Position numbers and translations under genes: made by a program
Assembly: GCA_021298555.1 (NCBI GenBank)
Contig: JAJTGE010000003.1
Location: 1 to 55,273 of the forward strand
Direction: 5' to 3'
DNA: 55,273 nucleotides
DNA from: Oxalobacteraceae bacterium
GTDB lineage: Bacteria; Pseudomonadota; Gammaproteobacteria; Burkholderiales; Burkholderiaceae_D
Shown: one piece after another, positions 26,655-35,372 of the stretch
Position numbering within the stretch: the first letter of the stretch is position 1
How the letters are laid out: every line of letters starts with the position of its first letter
Notes under the pieces: generated by a model
The model's database searches: none
What the model was told of the DNA's origin: nothing
Seen by the model: the letters and a program-made list of their open reading frames with translations, nothing else

Positions 26655-27071
26655 ATGAAATCACCTTCCAACCGAAAAGCACTCAGCATGGCCAGTTCGG
26701 TTTTGGGAGCGGGCACGCGCCTGCAGGGTACGCTGCATGTAGAAGAAAGCATCCGCATCGATGGTCGCCTGGAGGGAAATATAGAGCAGTCGGAGGGTAA
26801 AACTCATTGGGTGGTTATCGGCCCAACCAGCGAGATCATAGGCGATATACATGCTCAAAATGTGCGTGTGGCTGGCAAAATCATCGGCAACATTATCGCC
26901 AGTGGCAATGTAGAGTTAACCAATGGCGCAGAAGTGCGCGGCAACATCAAGCATAGTGCTATTACCGTCGAGCCCGGCGCCAGTGTGCACGGCCAATTAA
27001 TCGCTAATAACTATGACGATGACTTATCAACGACTGCGAGTGCGCCCGCTGGGATAGACCCACTTAATTAA
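26655..27071 (+). CDS. Bactofilin (polymer-forming cytoskeletal protein)
   Basis: 138 residues. The bactofilin beta-helix repeat is visible: SVLGAGTRLQGTLHVEESIR, IDGRLEGNI, VVIGPTSEIIGDIHAQNVRV, AGKIIGNIIASGNVELTNGA, EVRGNIKHSAITVEPGASVH. Bactofilins polymerise without nucleotide and scaffold cell-wall or shape factors at the inner membrane. Short polar N- and C-terminal tails are normal. No M23 peptidase gene, a common partner, lies adjacent. Confidence 0.95.
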   Translation: MKSPSNRKALSMASSVLGAGTRLQGTLHVEESIRIDGRLEGNIEQSEGKTHWVVIGPTSEIIGDIHAQNVRVAGKIIGNIIASGNVELTNGAEVRGNIKHSAITVEPGASVHGQLIANNYDDDLSTTASAPAGIDPLN

Positions 27072-27187
27072 GTAAACTGCATCTAAAGCATCAGACTTAC
27101 TATCTTAACTGGTTAAGTGCAAGAACAGACTCAAGCTACTCTATAATCAAAATTGTCCCGTATGTGAGATGGATTACCCCCTACGCA

Positions 27188-27676
27188 ATGACCAAGACTA
27201 AACACGTTGTGATTCAAGCCCTGCTGGCTTGTGTGGCTGCCATAACGCTAATGGCGCCAGTGCATGCAGCCGTCTATCGCTGCTCCATAACCAAAATGCG
27301 TGGCAATGATTTCGTCTGCCGTGAATACCCCAATCTATGTAATTTCGTCTTCATCGTTGATGAATCAGCCAAGAAAATATCTCGTAAAGACCCAGAGCAA
27401 AAAAATTTAGTAAAAATCATTGTCGATAAATGGGATGAAAAACTGATCATCACGCACGAAGATCAAACTAGAGTAGACAATCGTTTTATCGAGCAGTATT
27501 TTTATAAAATCGAAATCGGCACGGGTAATTTTTTGATGGCCAATGAATACATGACCAACACCGGCCGCTATCTGACCCAGGAAGATATTGATATGGCAGA
27601 TAAGCGCAGTTTTTCTTATTACAAGCCCTTGCTATTTTCAGAAAAAGGCCGCTGTAATCTCAAAGCGAAAGAGTGA
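27188..27676 (+). CDS. Secreted hypothetical protein
   Basis: 162 residues from the ATG at 27188. The signal peptide ends near LMAPVHAAVYRC. The mature part begins with four cysteines (YRCSITK, FVCREYPNLCNF) and has a Lys/Asp-rich middle (DESAKKISRKDPEQKNLVKI) and a final cysteine in KGRCNLKAKE. No recognised domain. A GTG start at 27164 is possible in the same frame. Similar in style to the secreted protein at 31828, but without clear shared motifs. Confidence 0.65.
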   Translation: MTKTKHVVIQALLACVAAITLMAPVHAAVYRCSITKMRGNDFVCREYPNLCNFVFIVDESAKKISRKDPEQKNLVKIIVDKWDEKLIITHEDQTRVDNRFIEQYFYKIEIGTGNFLMANEYMTNTGRYLTQEDIDMADKRSFSYYKPLLFSEKGRCNLKAKE

Positions 27677-27879
27677 TACGGCACGCTTTGAAACGTCCAC
27701 CAAATTTAGTTTGCTGCCCAAGCTACAACAACCCTTGAAAAAAATCTTAGGCGCATTAACAAATTTAAGTCTGTGAATGATGTGCGCAGTGTGCAGGGCG
27801 TAGTGCTTAGTGAGTAGTGTCAATCACACTCACCGTAACTACGCCATTTTTCGGAGCGGCGATCAACGCCGATAACCCC

Positions 27880-28593
27880 ATGACGACTCAACCCGTACGC
27901 CGCTACCGATACTATGATTTATTGCTAGTCGCCTTTGTTACCGTTTTACTCTGCTCAAATCTCATTGGTGCCGGCAAAGCTGCTGTCATCACCCTACCCC
28001 TGCTGGGTGAAGTTACCTACGGCGCAGGCATACTTTTTTTTCCAATTTCTTACTTGTTTGGCGACATACTGACCGAAGTCTATGGCTACGCCCATGATCG
28101 TCGAGCGGTATGGGCAGGGTTTGCCGCACTGGTGTTTGCAGCCTTTATGTCATTGGTGGTGCTGTCACTCACTCCGGCAAGTGGCGATTACATGAGTAAT
28201 TATCAGCAAGGATTAGAAACTGTATTCGGTAACACTTGGCGCATCGTAATTGCATCCATCACTGCCTTTTGGGCCGGCAGCCTGGCCAATGGCTACGTTA
28301 TGGCAAAAATGAAAATCTGGAGTGGTGGCAAACATTTGTGGATGCGAACCATCGGTTCAACCGCAGTTGGTGAAGCACTGGATTCTTCACTTTTTTATGT
28401 AATGGCTTTTTATGCGATCTGGCCAATAGAACAAGTTATTTCAGTCGCTATTGCACAGTATTTTTTAAAGACAGGATGGGAAGTCATCATGACCCCCGTG
28501 ACCTATAAAGTTGTTGGCTGGCTCAAACGCCAGGAAGACGAAGACTATATGGACATCGGTACTGATTTCACGCCGTTCCGCGTTCGCGTGTAG
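27880..28593 (+). CDS. Queuosine precursor transporter (YhhQ/QPTR family)
   Basis: 237 residues with about six membrane segments. Family motifs are LLCSNLIGAGKAAVI, GAGILFFPISYLFGDILTEV / YGYAHDRRAVW, and LWMRTIGSTAVGEALDSSLF. The family imports preQ0/preQ1, precursors of the queuosine wobble modification in tRNA. The start at 27880 matches the family N-terminus; the frame is open from 27817. I looked for a preQ1 riboswitch upstream and did not find a convincing one. A bidirectional terminator follows. Confidence 0.92.
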   Translation: MTTQPVRRYRYYDLLLVAFVTVLLCSNLIGAGKAAVITLPLLGEVTYGAGILFFPISYLFGDILTEVYGYAHDRRAVWAGFAALVFAAFMSLVVLSLTPASGDYMSNYQQGLETVFGNTWRIVIASITAFWAGSLANGYVMAKMKIWSGGKHLWMRTIGSTAVGEALDSSLFYVMAFYAIWPIEQVISVAIAQYFLKTGWEVIMTPVTYKVVGWLKRQEDEDYMDIGTDFTPFRVRV

Positions 28594-28601
28594 CCACGCC
28601 C

Positions 28602-28647
28602 AAAAAAAACGCCACTGCATCCCAAAAGAAGCAGTGGCGTTTATTTA
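28602..28647. terminator. Bidirectional intrinsic terminator between convergent genes
   Basis: AACGCCACTGC and GCAGTGGCGTT form a perfect eleven-base stem, with an A-run on the left and TTATTT on the right. It ends both the transporter gene (+) and the aminotransferase gene (-). Confidence 0.9.
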
Positions 28648-28658
28648 AATCTGAAGGT

Positions 28659-29804
28659 TTACTTAGCCATAGCAGGTTCTTCGAGTTGCTCAAGAGCCGT
28701 TGCTAACTGCCCTACCGTACGATCTATATGCAGCAATTTTTCTAAACCGAATAAGCCAATACGGAAGGTGCGGAAATCGCTGCGCTCACCCACTTGCAAA
28801 GGTACACCAGCAGCTGTCTGCATACCTAACTGCATGAATTTTTTACCGTTCTGTATGTCAGGGTCAGTGGTGTAACTAACCACTACGCAGGGGGCTTGAT
28901 ATCCAGGTGCTGCAACGCTCATCAATCCTTTTGATTCGAGCAATTTGCGCACTTTAGTACCCAGCTCTTCCTGATTTCTTTTCAGGTTAGCGAATCCAGC
29001 TGCCTGTGTTTCTTTCATGGTGTCGCGCAATATGCGCAACGAATCCGTTGGCATCGTGGTGTGATAAACATGCGAACCCTTTTCGTAGGTTTCAATGACT
29101 ACCAGCCATTTTTTCAAATCACAGGAGTAGCTCGTGCTCGTAGTGCTGTCAATTTTTTGTCGCGCACGCTCACTCATCGCAATCAACGCGCAACAAGGTG
29201 AACTACTCCAACCTTTTTGTGGTGCACTGATTACTACATCAACCTTGGATGCCACCATATCGACCCACATCGCTCCGGAGGCGATGCAGTCGAGTACAAA
29301 CAAACCATCGACCGATTCCACTGCCTCACCAACAGCGCGTAGATACTCTGGCGGAAGTATCATTCCAGCGGATGTTTCTACATGCGGGGCAAATACAACC
29401 GCTGGTTTTTCTTTGCGTATCCATGCGGTTATTTCTTCTATCGGTGGCGGTGCATACGCGCCTTCAAAACCTTCCGTGGGCTGGCGACCCTGAATCACGT
29501 GCAGCTGATCAGATATGTGACCCATTTCAAAAATTTGCGTCCACCGGTAACTAAACCAGCCGTTACGAATCACCAGGCATTTTTTTCCGGTTGCGAACTG
29601 GCGAGCCACTGCTTCCATACCGTAGGTACCGCTGCCAGGCACGACCAACGCTGACTTGGCGTTGTAAACTTCTTTGAGTAACTTGGATATGTCGGTGATG
29701 ACGCCCATGAAGGCTTTCGACATATGGTTAAGAGAGCGATCGGTGTAAACCACCGAAAATTCGAGCAGTCCGTCCGGATCGACGTTGGGAAGTAAACCTG
29801 GCAT
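28659..29804 (-). CDS. Class V aminotransferase (alanine/serine-glyoxylate aminotransferase-like)
   Basis: 381 residues, PLP-dependent. The N-terminus MPGLLPNVDPDGLLEFSVVY followed by RSLNHMSKAFMGV replaces the usual PGP/NRxxxHR opening of serine-glyoxylate enzymes. Other blocks are LVVPGSGTYGMEAVARQFAT, HVETSAGMILPPEYL, FVLDCIASGAMWVDM (PLP-binding Asp) and the Schiff-base lysine in ISAPQKGWSSSPCCALIAMS. The substrate pair cannot be fixed; annotations for this subgroup range from alanine-glyoxylate to 2-aminoethylphosphonate aminotransferase-like. Monocistronic with a shared terminator; CAGGATG precedes the ATG. Confidence 0.88.
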   Translation of the reverse strand: MPGLLPNVDPDGLLEFSVVYTDRSLNHMSKAFMGVITDISKLLKEVYNAKSALVVPGSGTYGMEAVARQFATGKKCLVIRNGWFSYRWTQIFEMGHISDQLHVIQGRQPTEGFEGAYAPPPIEEITAWIRKEKPAVVFAPHVETSAGMILPPEYLRAVGEAVESVDGLFVLDCIASGAMWVDMVASKVDVVISAPQKGWSSSPCCALIAMSERARQKIDSTTSTSYSCDLKKWLVVIETYEKGSHVYHTTMPTDSLRILRDTMKETQAAGFANLKRNQEELGTKVRKLLESKGLMSVAAPGYQAPCVVVSYTTDPDIQNGKKFMQLGMQTAAGVPLQVGERSDFRTFRIGLFGLEKLLHIDRTVGQLATALEQLEEPAMAK

Positions 29805-30046
29805 GGCACATCCTGAAAAATAAATAAGGCCTCTGAGACCTGATCGCGGAGCAGATACACCCCGAGCTGACTCATAAGTTTAACAGAGCTGTTCTTTTCC
29901 GCAGGCTGACGCTGCTCAGTGGGATATTGATTACGTAATTAGCAATGCGCGCACAGTATAGAATTCGCCGCAGGACGTCACAGATCAGGGCCGTTTCACT
30001 AATCTGTTACCAGAAATATAAATTTTTATTACGAACGGAACACACC

Positions 30047-31024
30047 ATGCGTGCAGCTATTTACACCACCAAGGGACCCGCAGCCGATGTGCTGCACGTG
30101 GTTGAAAAATCAGATCCCGAGCCGGCCGCTGGCGAAATACGTGTCAAGCTCGCTTATAGCGGGGTGAACCCATCGGATGTGAAATCTCGTTCAGGCGTGT
30201 CAGCCCGCGGCAGCGGATACCCTGAAGTTATCCCCCACAGCGATGGCGCAGGCACTATCGACAAAGTCGGCCTTGGCGTTGACCCTGGATTACTTGGGCA
30301 GCGCGTGTGGGTATTTAATGGCCAGTGGGACAGGCCCTATGGTACCGCCGCCGAATTCGTCACCCTTCCCGCTACGCAAACCGTGGCTCTATCTGACGAC
30401 ATCTCATTTGAAATTGGTGCATCAATAGGAATACCTCTCATGACCGCCATGCACGCCGTTCAAGCCTGCGGATCATTGATAGGTAAAAGTGTGCTGGTAC
30501 CCGGTGCCGCGGGAAGTGTCGGTTTTTATGTTACCCAACTCGCTCGCATGGCAGGTGCACGCGTGATTGCCATTGTCAGTACCGAACAAAAAGCCCAATT
30601 AGCAAAAGATATAGGAGCTACCGACGTCATCAATTACAAAACCGAATCCGTTACCGACAGGGTGCAGGCATTAACTCATGGTCGTGGTGCCGATGCCATC
30701 ATTGATGTCGACGCAGCGGCGCATGCACCCCACTATGGCAGCCTGCTGTCGTTTGACGGCAAAGCCGTTGTGTACGGGTCAAACCAGCCCCAAGTGAGCA
30801 TGCCATTCGGACCTATGATTATGGGTTTTATTAGCATTTATTATTTTATCGTTTACAAACTCCCCGCTAGCGCCATGCAAGAAGTACTCGCTGGTGTGGC
30901 CGCTGCATTATCAGCACCCGGCTTCAAACATCCTCCCACCAGCATCTATGCCCTGGCCGACATCGCTAAAGCACATGAGCAAGTAGAACGTGGAGCCAAT
31001 GCCAAAGTATTGATCAAGCTGTAG
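30047..31024 (+). CDS. NADPH:quinone oxidoreductase, zeta-crystallin-like (MDR superfamily)
   Basis: 325 residues from the ATG at 30047; the frame is open from 29945 but the family begins at MRAAIYTTKGPA. GroES-like domain: VKLAYSGVNPSDVKSRSG, HSDGAGTIDKVG. Rossmann motif: VLVPGAAGSVGFYVTQLARM with AGARVIAIVST. No structural zinc cysteines, as expected for quinone reductases. It reduces quinones or enones with NADPH. It is three bases before the methyltransferase gene, so the two form an operon. Confidence 0.92.
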   Translation: MRAAIYTTKGPAADVLHVVEKSDPEPAAGEIRVKLAYSGVNPSDVKSRSGVSARGSGYPEVIPHSDGAGTIDKVGLGVDPGLLGQRVWVFNGQWDRPYGTAAEFVTLPATQTVALSDDISFEIGASIGIPLMTAMHAVQACGSLIGKSVLVPGAAGSVGFYVTQLARMAGARVIAIVSTEQKAQLAKDIGATDVINYKTESVTDRVQALTHGRGADAIIDVDAAAHAPHYGSLLSFDGKAVVYGSNQPQVSMPFGPMIMGFISIYYFIVYKLPASAMQEVLAGVAAALSAPGFKHPPTSIYALADIAKAHEQVERGANAKVLIKL

Positions 31025-31027
31025 ATC

Positions 31028-31768
31028 ATGGCCGTTGATCATTTCGGCAACGTCGCAGCGAACTATTCGCTGCACAGACCCAGCTATCCATCCGCCTTGT
31101 TTGATTGGATAGCAAGTGAATGCCCCTCACACGATACGGCTTGGGATTGTGGTGCAGGCAATGGGCAGGCATCGCTTGCACTGGCGGCTCATTTCGATCA
31201 CGTGTTCGCCACAGACATGAGCGCCACTCAAATCGCCAACGCAAAAGCTCATCCGCGTATTAAATACAGAGTGGCCCTAGCAGAAGCCAGCGAACTACCC
31301 TCCTCCTGTGCTGACCTTGTCACGATTGCACAAGCCTTACATTGGTTTGATCTGGAAAAATTTTATGGTGAAGTAAGACGCGTAATGAAACCCACCGGGC
31401 TCATTGCGGCATGGACCTACGGCATGGTGGTGATTACGAACGATGAAGCAAATGAGTGCTTACAACATTTTTATCATCATGTTATTGGCCCGTATTGGCC
31501 ATCTGAGCGGCATCATGTAGAGACTGGCTATCGTGAACTTTATTTTCCATTCGAGCGAATTAATACGCCAAACGTGAGTATGCAAGTTGAATGGAATGCC
31601 AGCCAATTGACAGGATACCTTCGCAGTTGGTCCGCAACCGCTCGCTATCATGAAGCAACTGGAATTGATCCAGTGAAAGAGTTGAGTCACCAACTTATCG
31701 ATTCACTTGACGCGCCGTCCCAATTAATTAAAGTGTACTGGCCTTTATCGATACTAGCGGGCCGTTAG
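31028..31768 (+). CDS. Class I SAM-dependent methyltransferase
   Basis: 246 residues. Motif I is AWDCGAGNGQASLALAAHF, motif II region HVFATDMSATQIANAK, then ADLVTIAQALHWFDLEKFYG and VMKPTGLIAAWTYGMV, typical of methyltransferase-11 (UbiE/TAM-like) proteins. The opening HFGNVAANYSLHRPSYPSAL is common to this subgroup. Substrate unknown, probably a small molecule. The start lies three bases after the quinone reductase stop. Confidence 0.92.
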   Translation: MAVDHFGNVAANYSLHRPSYPSALFDWIASECPSHDTAWDCGAGNGQASLALAAHFDHVFATDMSATQIANAKAHPRIKYRVALAEASELPSSCADLVTIAQALHWFDLEKFYGEVRRVMKPTGLIAAWTYGMVVITNDEANECLQHFYHHVIGPYWPSERHHVETGYRELYFPFERINTPNVSMQVEWNASQLTGYLRSWSATARYHEATGIDPVKELSHQLIDSLDAPSQLIKVYWPLSILAGR

Positions 31769-31827
31769 AAAAATAATGACCCCTGTAGAACTATAATCGT
31801 TGATCACCCTCTGAATACACTCTACGT

Positions 31828-32286
31828 ATGCGCTATCTAAAGGCTCTTTTTTTGATATTAGTTGGTTTGAGCTCTGTGCATCTGCACGCAGAGCCACTAC
31901 GTTTTGTTTGCCGTGGATGGGCACCACTTTATCTCAGTAGCTGGACGCCAGAAAATCCCATACCCACTGATTTTGACATGATGAATCTGGAAGCCGATGA
32001 AGCCACAGGTATGGTGCGCGTTGACCTTGCTATGGTAGGCAGACTCTTATTTGCTGGGTCAATCAGCGACTATGCAATCAAGGCCGCTATTCCATACAAA
32101 CGTATGATGGTGGATGATTTTATTGAAATCATCGATTTTTATTACAACCGACCCAGTGGCGAGATCATCATCACTGCCATGGAGAAAAAAACTCGCAAGG
32201 GACACCCTTTGTTCAAGGGTAAATGTGGTCGACTCAAACCTATGAATTTTGAGCCTATCCCTCCCTCACCAATTCAAATACGGTAG
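31828..32286 (+). CDS. Secreted hypothetical protein
   Basis: 152 residues. The signal peptide is MRYLKALFLILVGLSSVHLH with AEP at the likely cleavage site. The mature part has two cysteines (FVCRGWAP, KGKCGRLKP), alternating strand-like segments and a Pro-rich end. No domain recognised. It is 59 bases after the methyltransferase gene on the same strand. A periplasmic or outer-surface location is all that can be inferred. Confidence 0.7.
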   Translation: MRYLKALFLILVGLSSVHLHAEPLRFVCRGWAPLYLSSWTPENPIPTDFDMMNLEADEATGMVRVDLAMVGRLLFAGSISDYAIKAAIPYKRMMVDDFIEIIDFYYNRPSGEIIITAMEKKTRKGHPLFKGKCGRLKPMNFEPIPPSPIQIR

Positions 32287-32649
32287 TGGCATACACCGAT
32301 CAAAGAAAGTTCCCTCTGATATAAAGCTCGACGATAGCGGCGCCAGCCATAAAATCACGATTCCCTCAGACCTAAATACGCCTAAAGTTTAGTGGCAATA
32401 CATGCCGCGACTCACAACGACAGTTATTTAAGACTCCGTTTAAGGCCTTGGATCAGCGTCTAGCTATCAAAATTCCAACCAAGAATAAAGCCGTCTTACG
32501 GCAGTCGTTTTAGTGAACTACTCAGCTGCAGGCTTCTATTTAATGACCCTTACCCCTTTAGCGGTCTAGTCTTCCAATTTCTTTCACCAGGAAATCATAA
32601 AAATAATTACTTTAATGACGAACTTTTTTACACATAATGTAACTACTTA
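32287..32649. other. AT-rich intergenic region upstream of the Sel1-repeat gene
   Basis: No ORF is supported. A short stem GCCGT-CTT-ACGGC near 32490-32505, followed by AGTCGTTTT, could be a weak terminator for the secreted-protein gene. The remainder becomes AT-rich toward the Sel1 gene, where its promoter should lie; no clear -35/-10 pair was found. Confidence 0.35.
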
Positions 32650-32677
32650 GGCGATAGTATTTAATGAAAGTATCGCC
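32650..32677 (+). promoter_or_regulatory. Hairpin abutting the Sel1-gene start codon
   Basis: GGCGATA (32650-32656) and TATCGCC (32671-32677) are perfect complements around a 14-base loop, and the ATG follows immediately. No Shine-Dalgarno is visible other than GAAAG inside the loop and stem. A five-codon frame (MKVSP, 32664-32681) starts in the loop and its stop overlaps the gene start as ATGA. This may control translation, or be a DNA operator. Confidence 0.4.
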
Positions 32678-34819
32678 ATGATTGCTTTTAAAGAACCGAC
32701 TAATCTGTTTACTAATTCCGTAACGGAAATAACAACCCAGAATACCGTTCAGTCATCGTCTGAAGCTTCTGCGAGTTCATCTACACCCGCATCGCCCCAA
32801 CAACCGCCCATCATAGCGAATCGGTCAAAAACCCCTTTTCCTGATATCCCACTTACTCATTATTATTCGGCCATTTTCTCAGTACCCGACCATCAGACAC
32901 AATCTTCTGATCCGATCAAGGCAGAATTAGACAAGGAGTGGGCAAACATCATTACCCTGCGTACTAAAGTTCGGTCAGGTTCTCAGGTAGTAAAAAAAAA
33001 TGACTATTCTGAGAAAAATAATTTCAAAACGACTACCGATATATCGAAGCAGAATGAAATCAAAGTTTCCTTACAAGTTAATGAGAAAAAATCGCCTGAA
33101 TATTTTTATAATTTAGGGTTGGCGTATTCAAAAGGAACTGGGGTCGATCAAAACGATACTGTCGCGTTTAGCTATTTTTTTCAGGCAGCAGCACAAGGTC
33201 ATGCTAAGGCTCAATTTTATTTAGCCCTGATGTATAAGAGAGGCCAAGGTGTTGATCAAGATTTTCGTAAAGCCGCTGAGCTCTACTCAAAAGCAGCAAT
33301 GCAAGGTGGTGCCTATGCTCTATTCAATTTAGCCAGGATGTACCAGAAAGGCGAAGGTGTTGATCAAGATTTACGTAAAGCCGCTGAGCTCTACACAAAA
33401 GCAGCAATGCAAGGTAGTGCCGATGCTCAAAACAATTTGGCACGGATGTACCAGAATGGCGAAGGTGTTAATCAAGATTTATGTAAAGCTGCTGATCTCT
33501 ACACAAAAGCATCGGCACAAGGTCATGCTATGGCTCAATACAATTTAGCCTTAATGTACGATAAAGGCGAAGGTGTTGATCAAGATTTACCTAAAGCTGC
33601 TGAGCTCCACTCAAAAGCAGCAACGCAAGGTCATGCTGGTGCTCAATTCAATTTGGCCTTAATGTACGAGAAAGGCGAAGGTGTTGATCAAGATTTACCT
33701 AAAGCTGCTGATCTCTTCACAAAAGCAGCAATACAAGGCTATGATAAAGCTCAAAACAATTTAGCTTTTATGTACGAGAAAGGCGAAGTCGTTAATAAAG
33801 ACCTGCGTAAAGCCGCTGAGTTCTACTCAAAAGCAGCTAATCAAGGTAATGCATATGCACAATACAATTTGGCACGGATGTACCAGAAAGGGGAAGGTGT
33901 TAATCAAGATTTACGCAAAGCCGCTGATCTCTACACAAAAGCATCGGCACAAGGTCATGCTAAGTCTCAATTTTATTTAGCCTTGATGTATAGAGAAGGT
34001 CAAGGCGTTGATAAAGATATGAGTAAAGCCATTGAGTTGTTCGTAGACGCAGCTAATGCTGGCCACAAGGAATCACAGTTTGCTTTGTCTAAAATTTATT
34101 TTTTGGGCACTGGCTTAAAAAAGGATATAAATGTAGCGACATTGTGGCTACTGCGGTATGGCCTATCAGATGACAAAAAAACTATCACTATTGCGAAAAA
34201 CACGGATTTTGAGCTTATCCAAAATATTCCTGACGTTTTACATACTTCCCCAGACTTTCAGGATGTTACGTCATTAATATTTTTGACTTTACCTTATCAA
34301 GCTCGTGGGCAAGTGGGTGCCCTATTTGCTGAGTTGATTCAATGCTATCCCAATCTTAAAAGATTAGAAGCCCCAAACTACAACATCACTGATGCTGAAG
34401 CATTAGTCATTAAATCATCATTATCTTCAAACACCGAATTAAGGCACTTGAAAATAAACTACACCGATCTCGATCGAACCACCAATGTATTAAACAAGTT
34501 AAAAATTCAGGCCTCAAAAAAACTACCTAAAATTTTCGGCCCTGATAAATCAATCAAATCTCAATTGCTGGCAACAGTACAACAAAACAAAGATTTACTG
34601 GAGCTGCGTAACTACTTGTTTAAGTATCTCAAAGCTATGGACAAAAATTCATCAACCCGCTGGTTTGACGAAATGCCTAGCGATATAGTGAATATTGTGG
34701 CTAACCAGTTTATTCTTACCAATTTAAAAAACGGCTATGGCAAGCAGGCTAGTAAAGATGGACTGGATGAATTTTTGCTCAGCTTGCAGAAAAATAATCT
34801 TACGATGAACACACACTGA
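32678..34819 (+). CDS. Sel1-repeat protein with leucine-rich C-terminal region
   Basis: 713 residues. N-terminal 1-135: Ser/Thr/Pro/Gln-rich, probably disordered, no signal peptide. Residues 141-480: ten Sel1-like repeats of the type AxAQxNLAxMYxKGEGVxQD / LxKAAxLYxKAAxQG. Units begin at 141, then at 176, 212, 248, 284, 320, 356, 392, 428 and 464, exactly 36 residues apart from 176 on. Residues about 535-620 look leucine-rich-repeat-like (YPNLKRLEAPNYNITDAEA, NTELRHLKINYTDLD). Near 665, WFDEMPSDIVNIVANQFI has a faint F-box-like look. The gene is AT-rich compared with its neighbours. Sel1 arrays mediate protein binding and are frequent in effectors of host-associated bacteria. Function unknown; possibly acquired. 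Confidence 0.85.
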   Translation: MIAFKEPTNLFTNSVTEITTQNTVQSSSEASASSSTPASPQQPPIIANRSKTPFPDIPLTHYYSAIFSVPDHQTQSSDPIKAELDKEWANIITLRTKVRSGSQVVKKNDYSEKNNFKTTTDISKQNEIKVSLQVNEKKSPEYFYNLGLAYSKGTGVDQNDTVAFSYFFQAAAQGHAKAQFYLALMYKRGQGVDQDFRKAAELYSKAAMQGGAYALFNLARMYQKGEGVDQDLRKAAELYTKAAMQGSADAQNNLARMYQNGEGVNQDLCKAADLYTKASAQGHAMAQYNLALMYDKGEGVDQDLPKAAELHSKAATQGHAGAQFNLALMYEKGEGVDQDLPKAADLFTKAAIQGYDKAQNNLAFMYEKGEVVNKDLRKAAEFYSKAANQGNAYAQYNLARMYQKGEGVNQDLRKAADLYTKASAQGHAKSQFYLALMYREGQGVDKDMSKAIELFVDAANAGHKESQFALSKIYFLGTGLKKDINVATLWLLRYGLSDDKKTITIAKNTDFELIQNIPDVLHTSPDFQDVTSLIFLTLPYQARGQVGALFAELIQCYPNLKRLEAPNYNITDAEALVIKSSLSSNTELRHLKINYTDLDRTTNVLNKLKIQASKKLPKIFGPDKSIKSQLLATVQQNKDLLELRNYLFKYLKAMDKNSSTRWFDEMPSDIVNIVANQFILTNLKNGYGKQASKDGLDEFLLSLQKNNLTMNTH
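33203..34066 (+). repeat. Eight in-frame 108-bp tandem repeats (Sel1 coding units)
   Basis: The coding units starting at residues 176 to 428 are each exactly 108 bp. Neighbouring units share long identical words, for example GAAGGTGTTGATCAAGATTT recurring several times. The units at about 33450-33530 and 33890-33970 are especially alike, suggesting duplication or gene conversion within the array. Confidence 0.9.
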
Positions 34820-35057
34820 ATAGGTGCACATAAGCTACGAACTGCACACTGCGCATAGATTTGATCTGGATGAGGGCAAATCGTTATGTATGCAATGATC
34901 GTGTGTAGTGATAATTGGAGGCTTGTTCGTTGCCTAGTTTGAATTCTAATCTACAGAACTCTTTGGTTTGTGTAGTGTTAGAAAAATGGGCTTATTGAGC
35001 GAGACACTATGTGCAGCAGCTAAAGCGATAGGATGCTGCGACAATACCGCTACCCAG

Positions 35058-35092
35058 AAAAAAAGCCGACATCTTACGATGCCGGCTTTTTT
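35058..35092 (-). terminator. Intrinsic terminator after tRNA-Glu
   Basis: AAAAGCCG-A-CATC-TTAC-GATG-C-CGGCTTTT forms a strong hairpin with T-runs readable in both directions. On the minus strand it lies four bases past the tRNA-Glu CCA end. It could also serve plus-strand transcripts from the Sel1 gene. Confidence 0.9.
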
Positions 35093-35095
35093 ATT

Positions 35096-35171
35096 TGGCG
35101 TCCCCACGGGGATTCGAACCCCGGTACTCACCGTGAAAGGGTGATGTCCTAGGCCTCTAGACGATGGGGAC
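35096..35171 (-). tRNA. tRNA-Glu (anticodon TTC)
   Basis: On the minus strand the cloverleaf begins GTCCCCATCGTCTAGAGG, has anticodon arm around CCCTTTCACGG (anticodon UUC), T-arm GGGGTTCGAATCCCC, and ends GGGGACG plus an encoded CCA. It follows E. coli tRNA-Glu closely. It lies downstream of gltX, whose product charges it. Confidence 0.98.
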
Positions 35172-35229
35172 AATGACCTGTCCTGATACTGACCTATGTT
35201 TTCTGCCGCACCCTTGGATAATAACTAGG

Positions 35230-35305
<76 letters not shown>

Positions 35306-35372
35306 TGTGTAGCAGAAGCGGGATTATAGCCGAATCTTTTCCAGACTGTAAATCTCTGTAGGCGGCAAAACC

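Noticed and set aside
27677-27879. preQ1 riboswitch upstream of the queuosine-precursor transporter
   Set aside because: No recognisable C-rich loop or A-rich tail in the right order; only expected from gene function, not seen.
33203-34066. Regular repeats considered as a CRISPR array or minisatellite
   Set aside because: The repeats are contiguous 108-bp coding units without spacers and translate as Sel1 repeats.
34650-34740. F-box domain at the C-terminus of the Sel1 protein
   Set aside because: Only MPSDIVNIVA-like wording is seen, over too short a stretch; mentioned as a resemblance, not annotated as a domain.
34946-35173. 75-codon minus-strand frame
   Set aside because: It overlaps tRNA-Glu and its terminator, so it is a chance frame.
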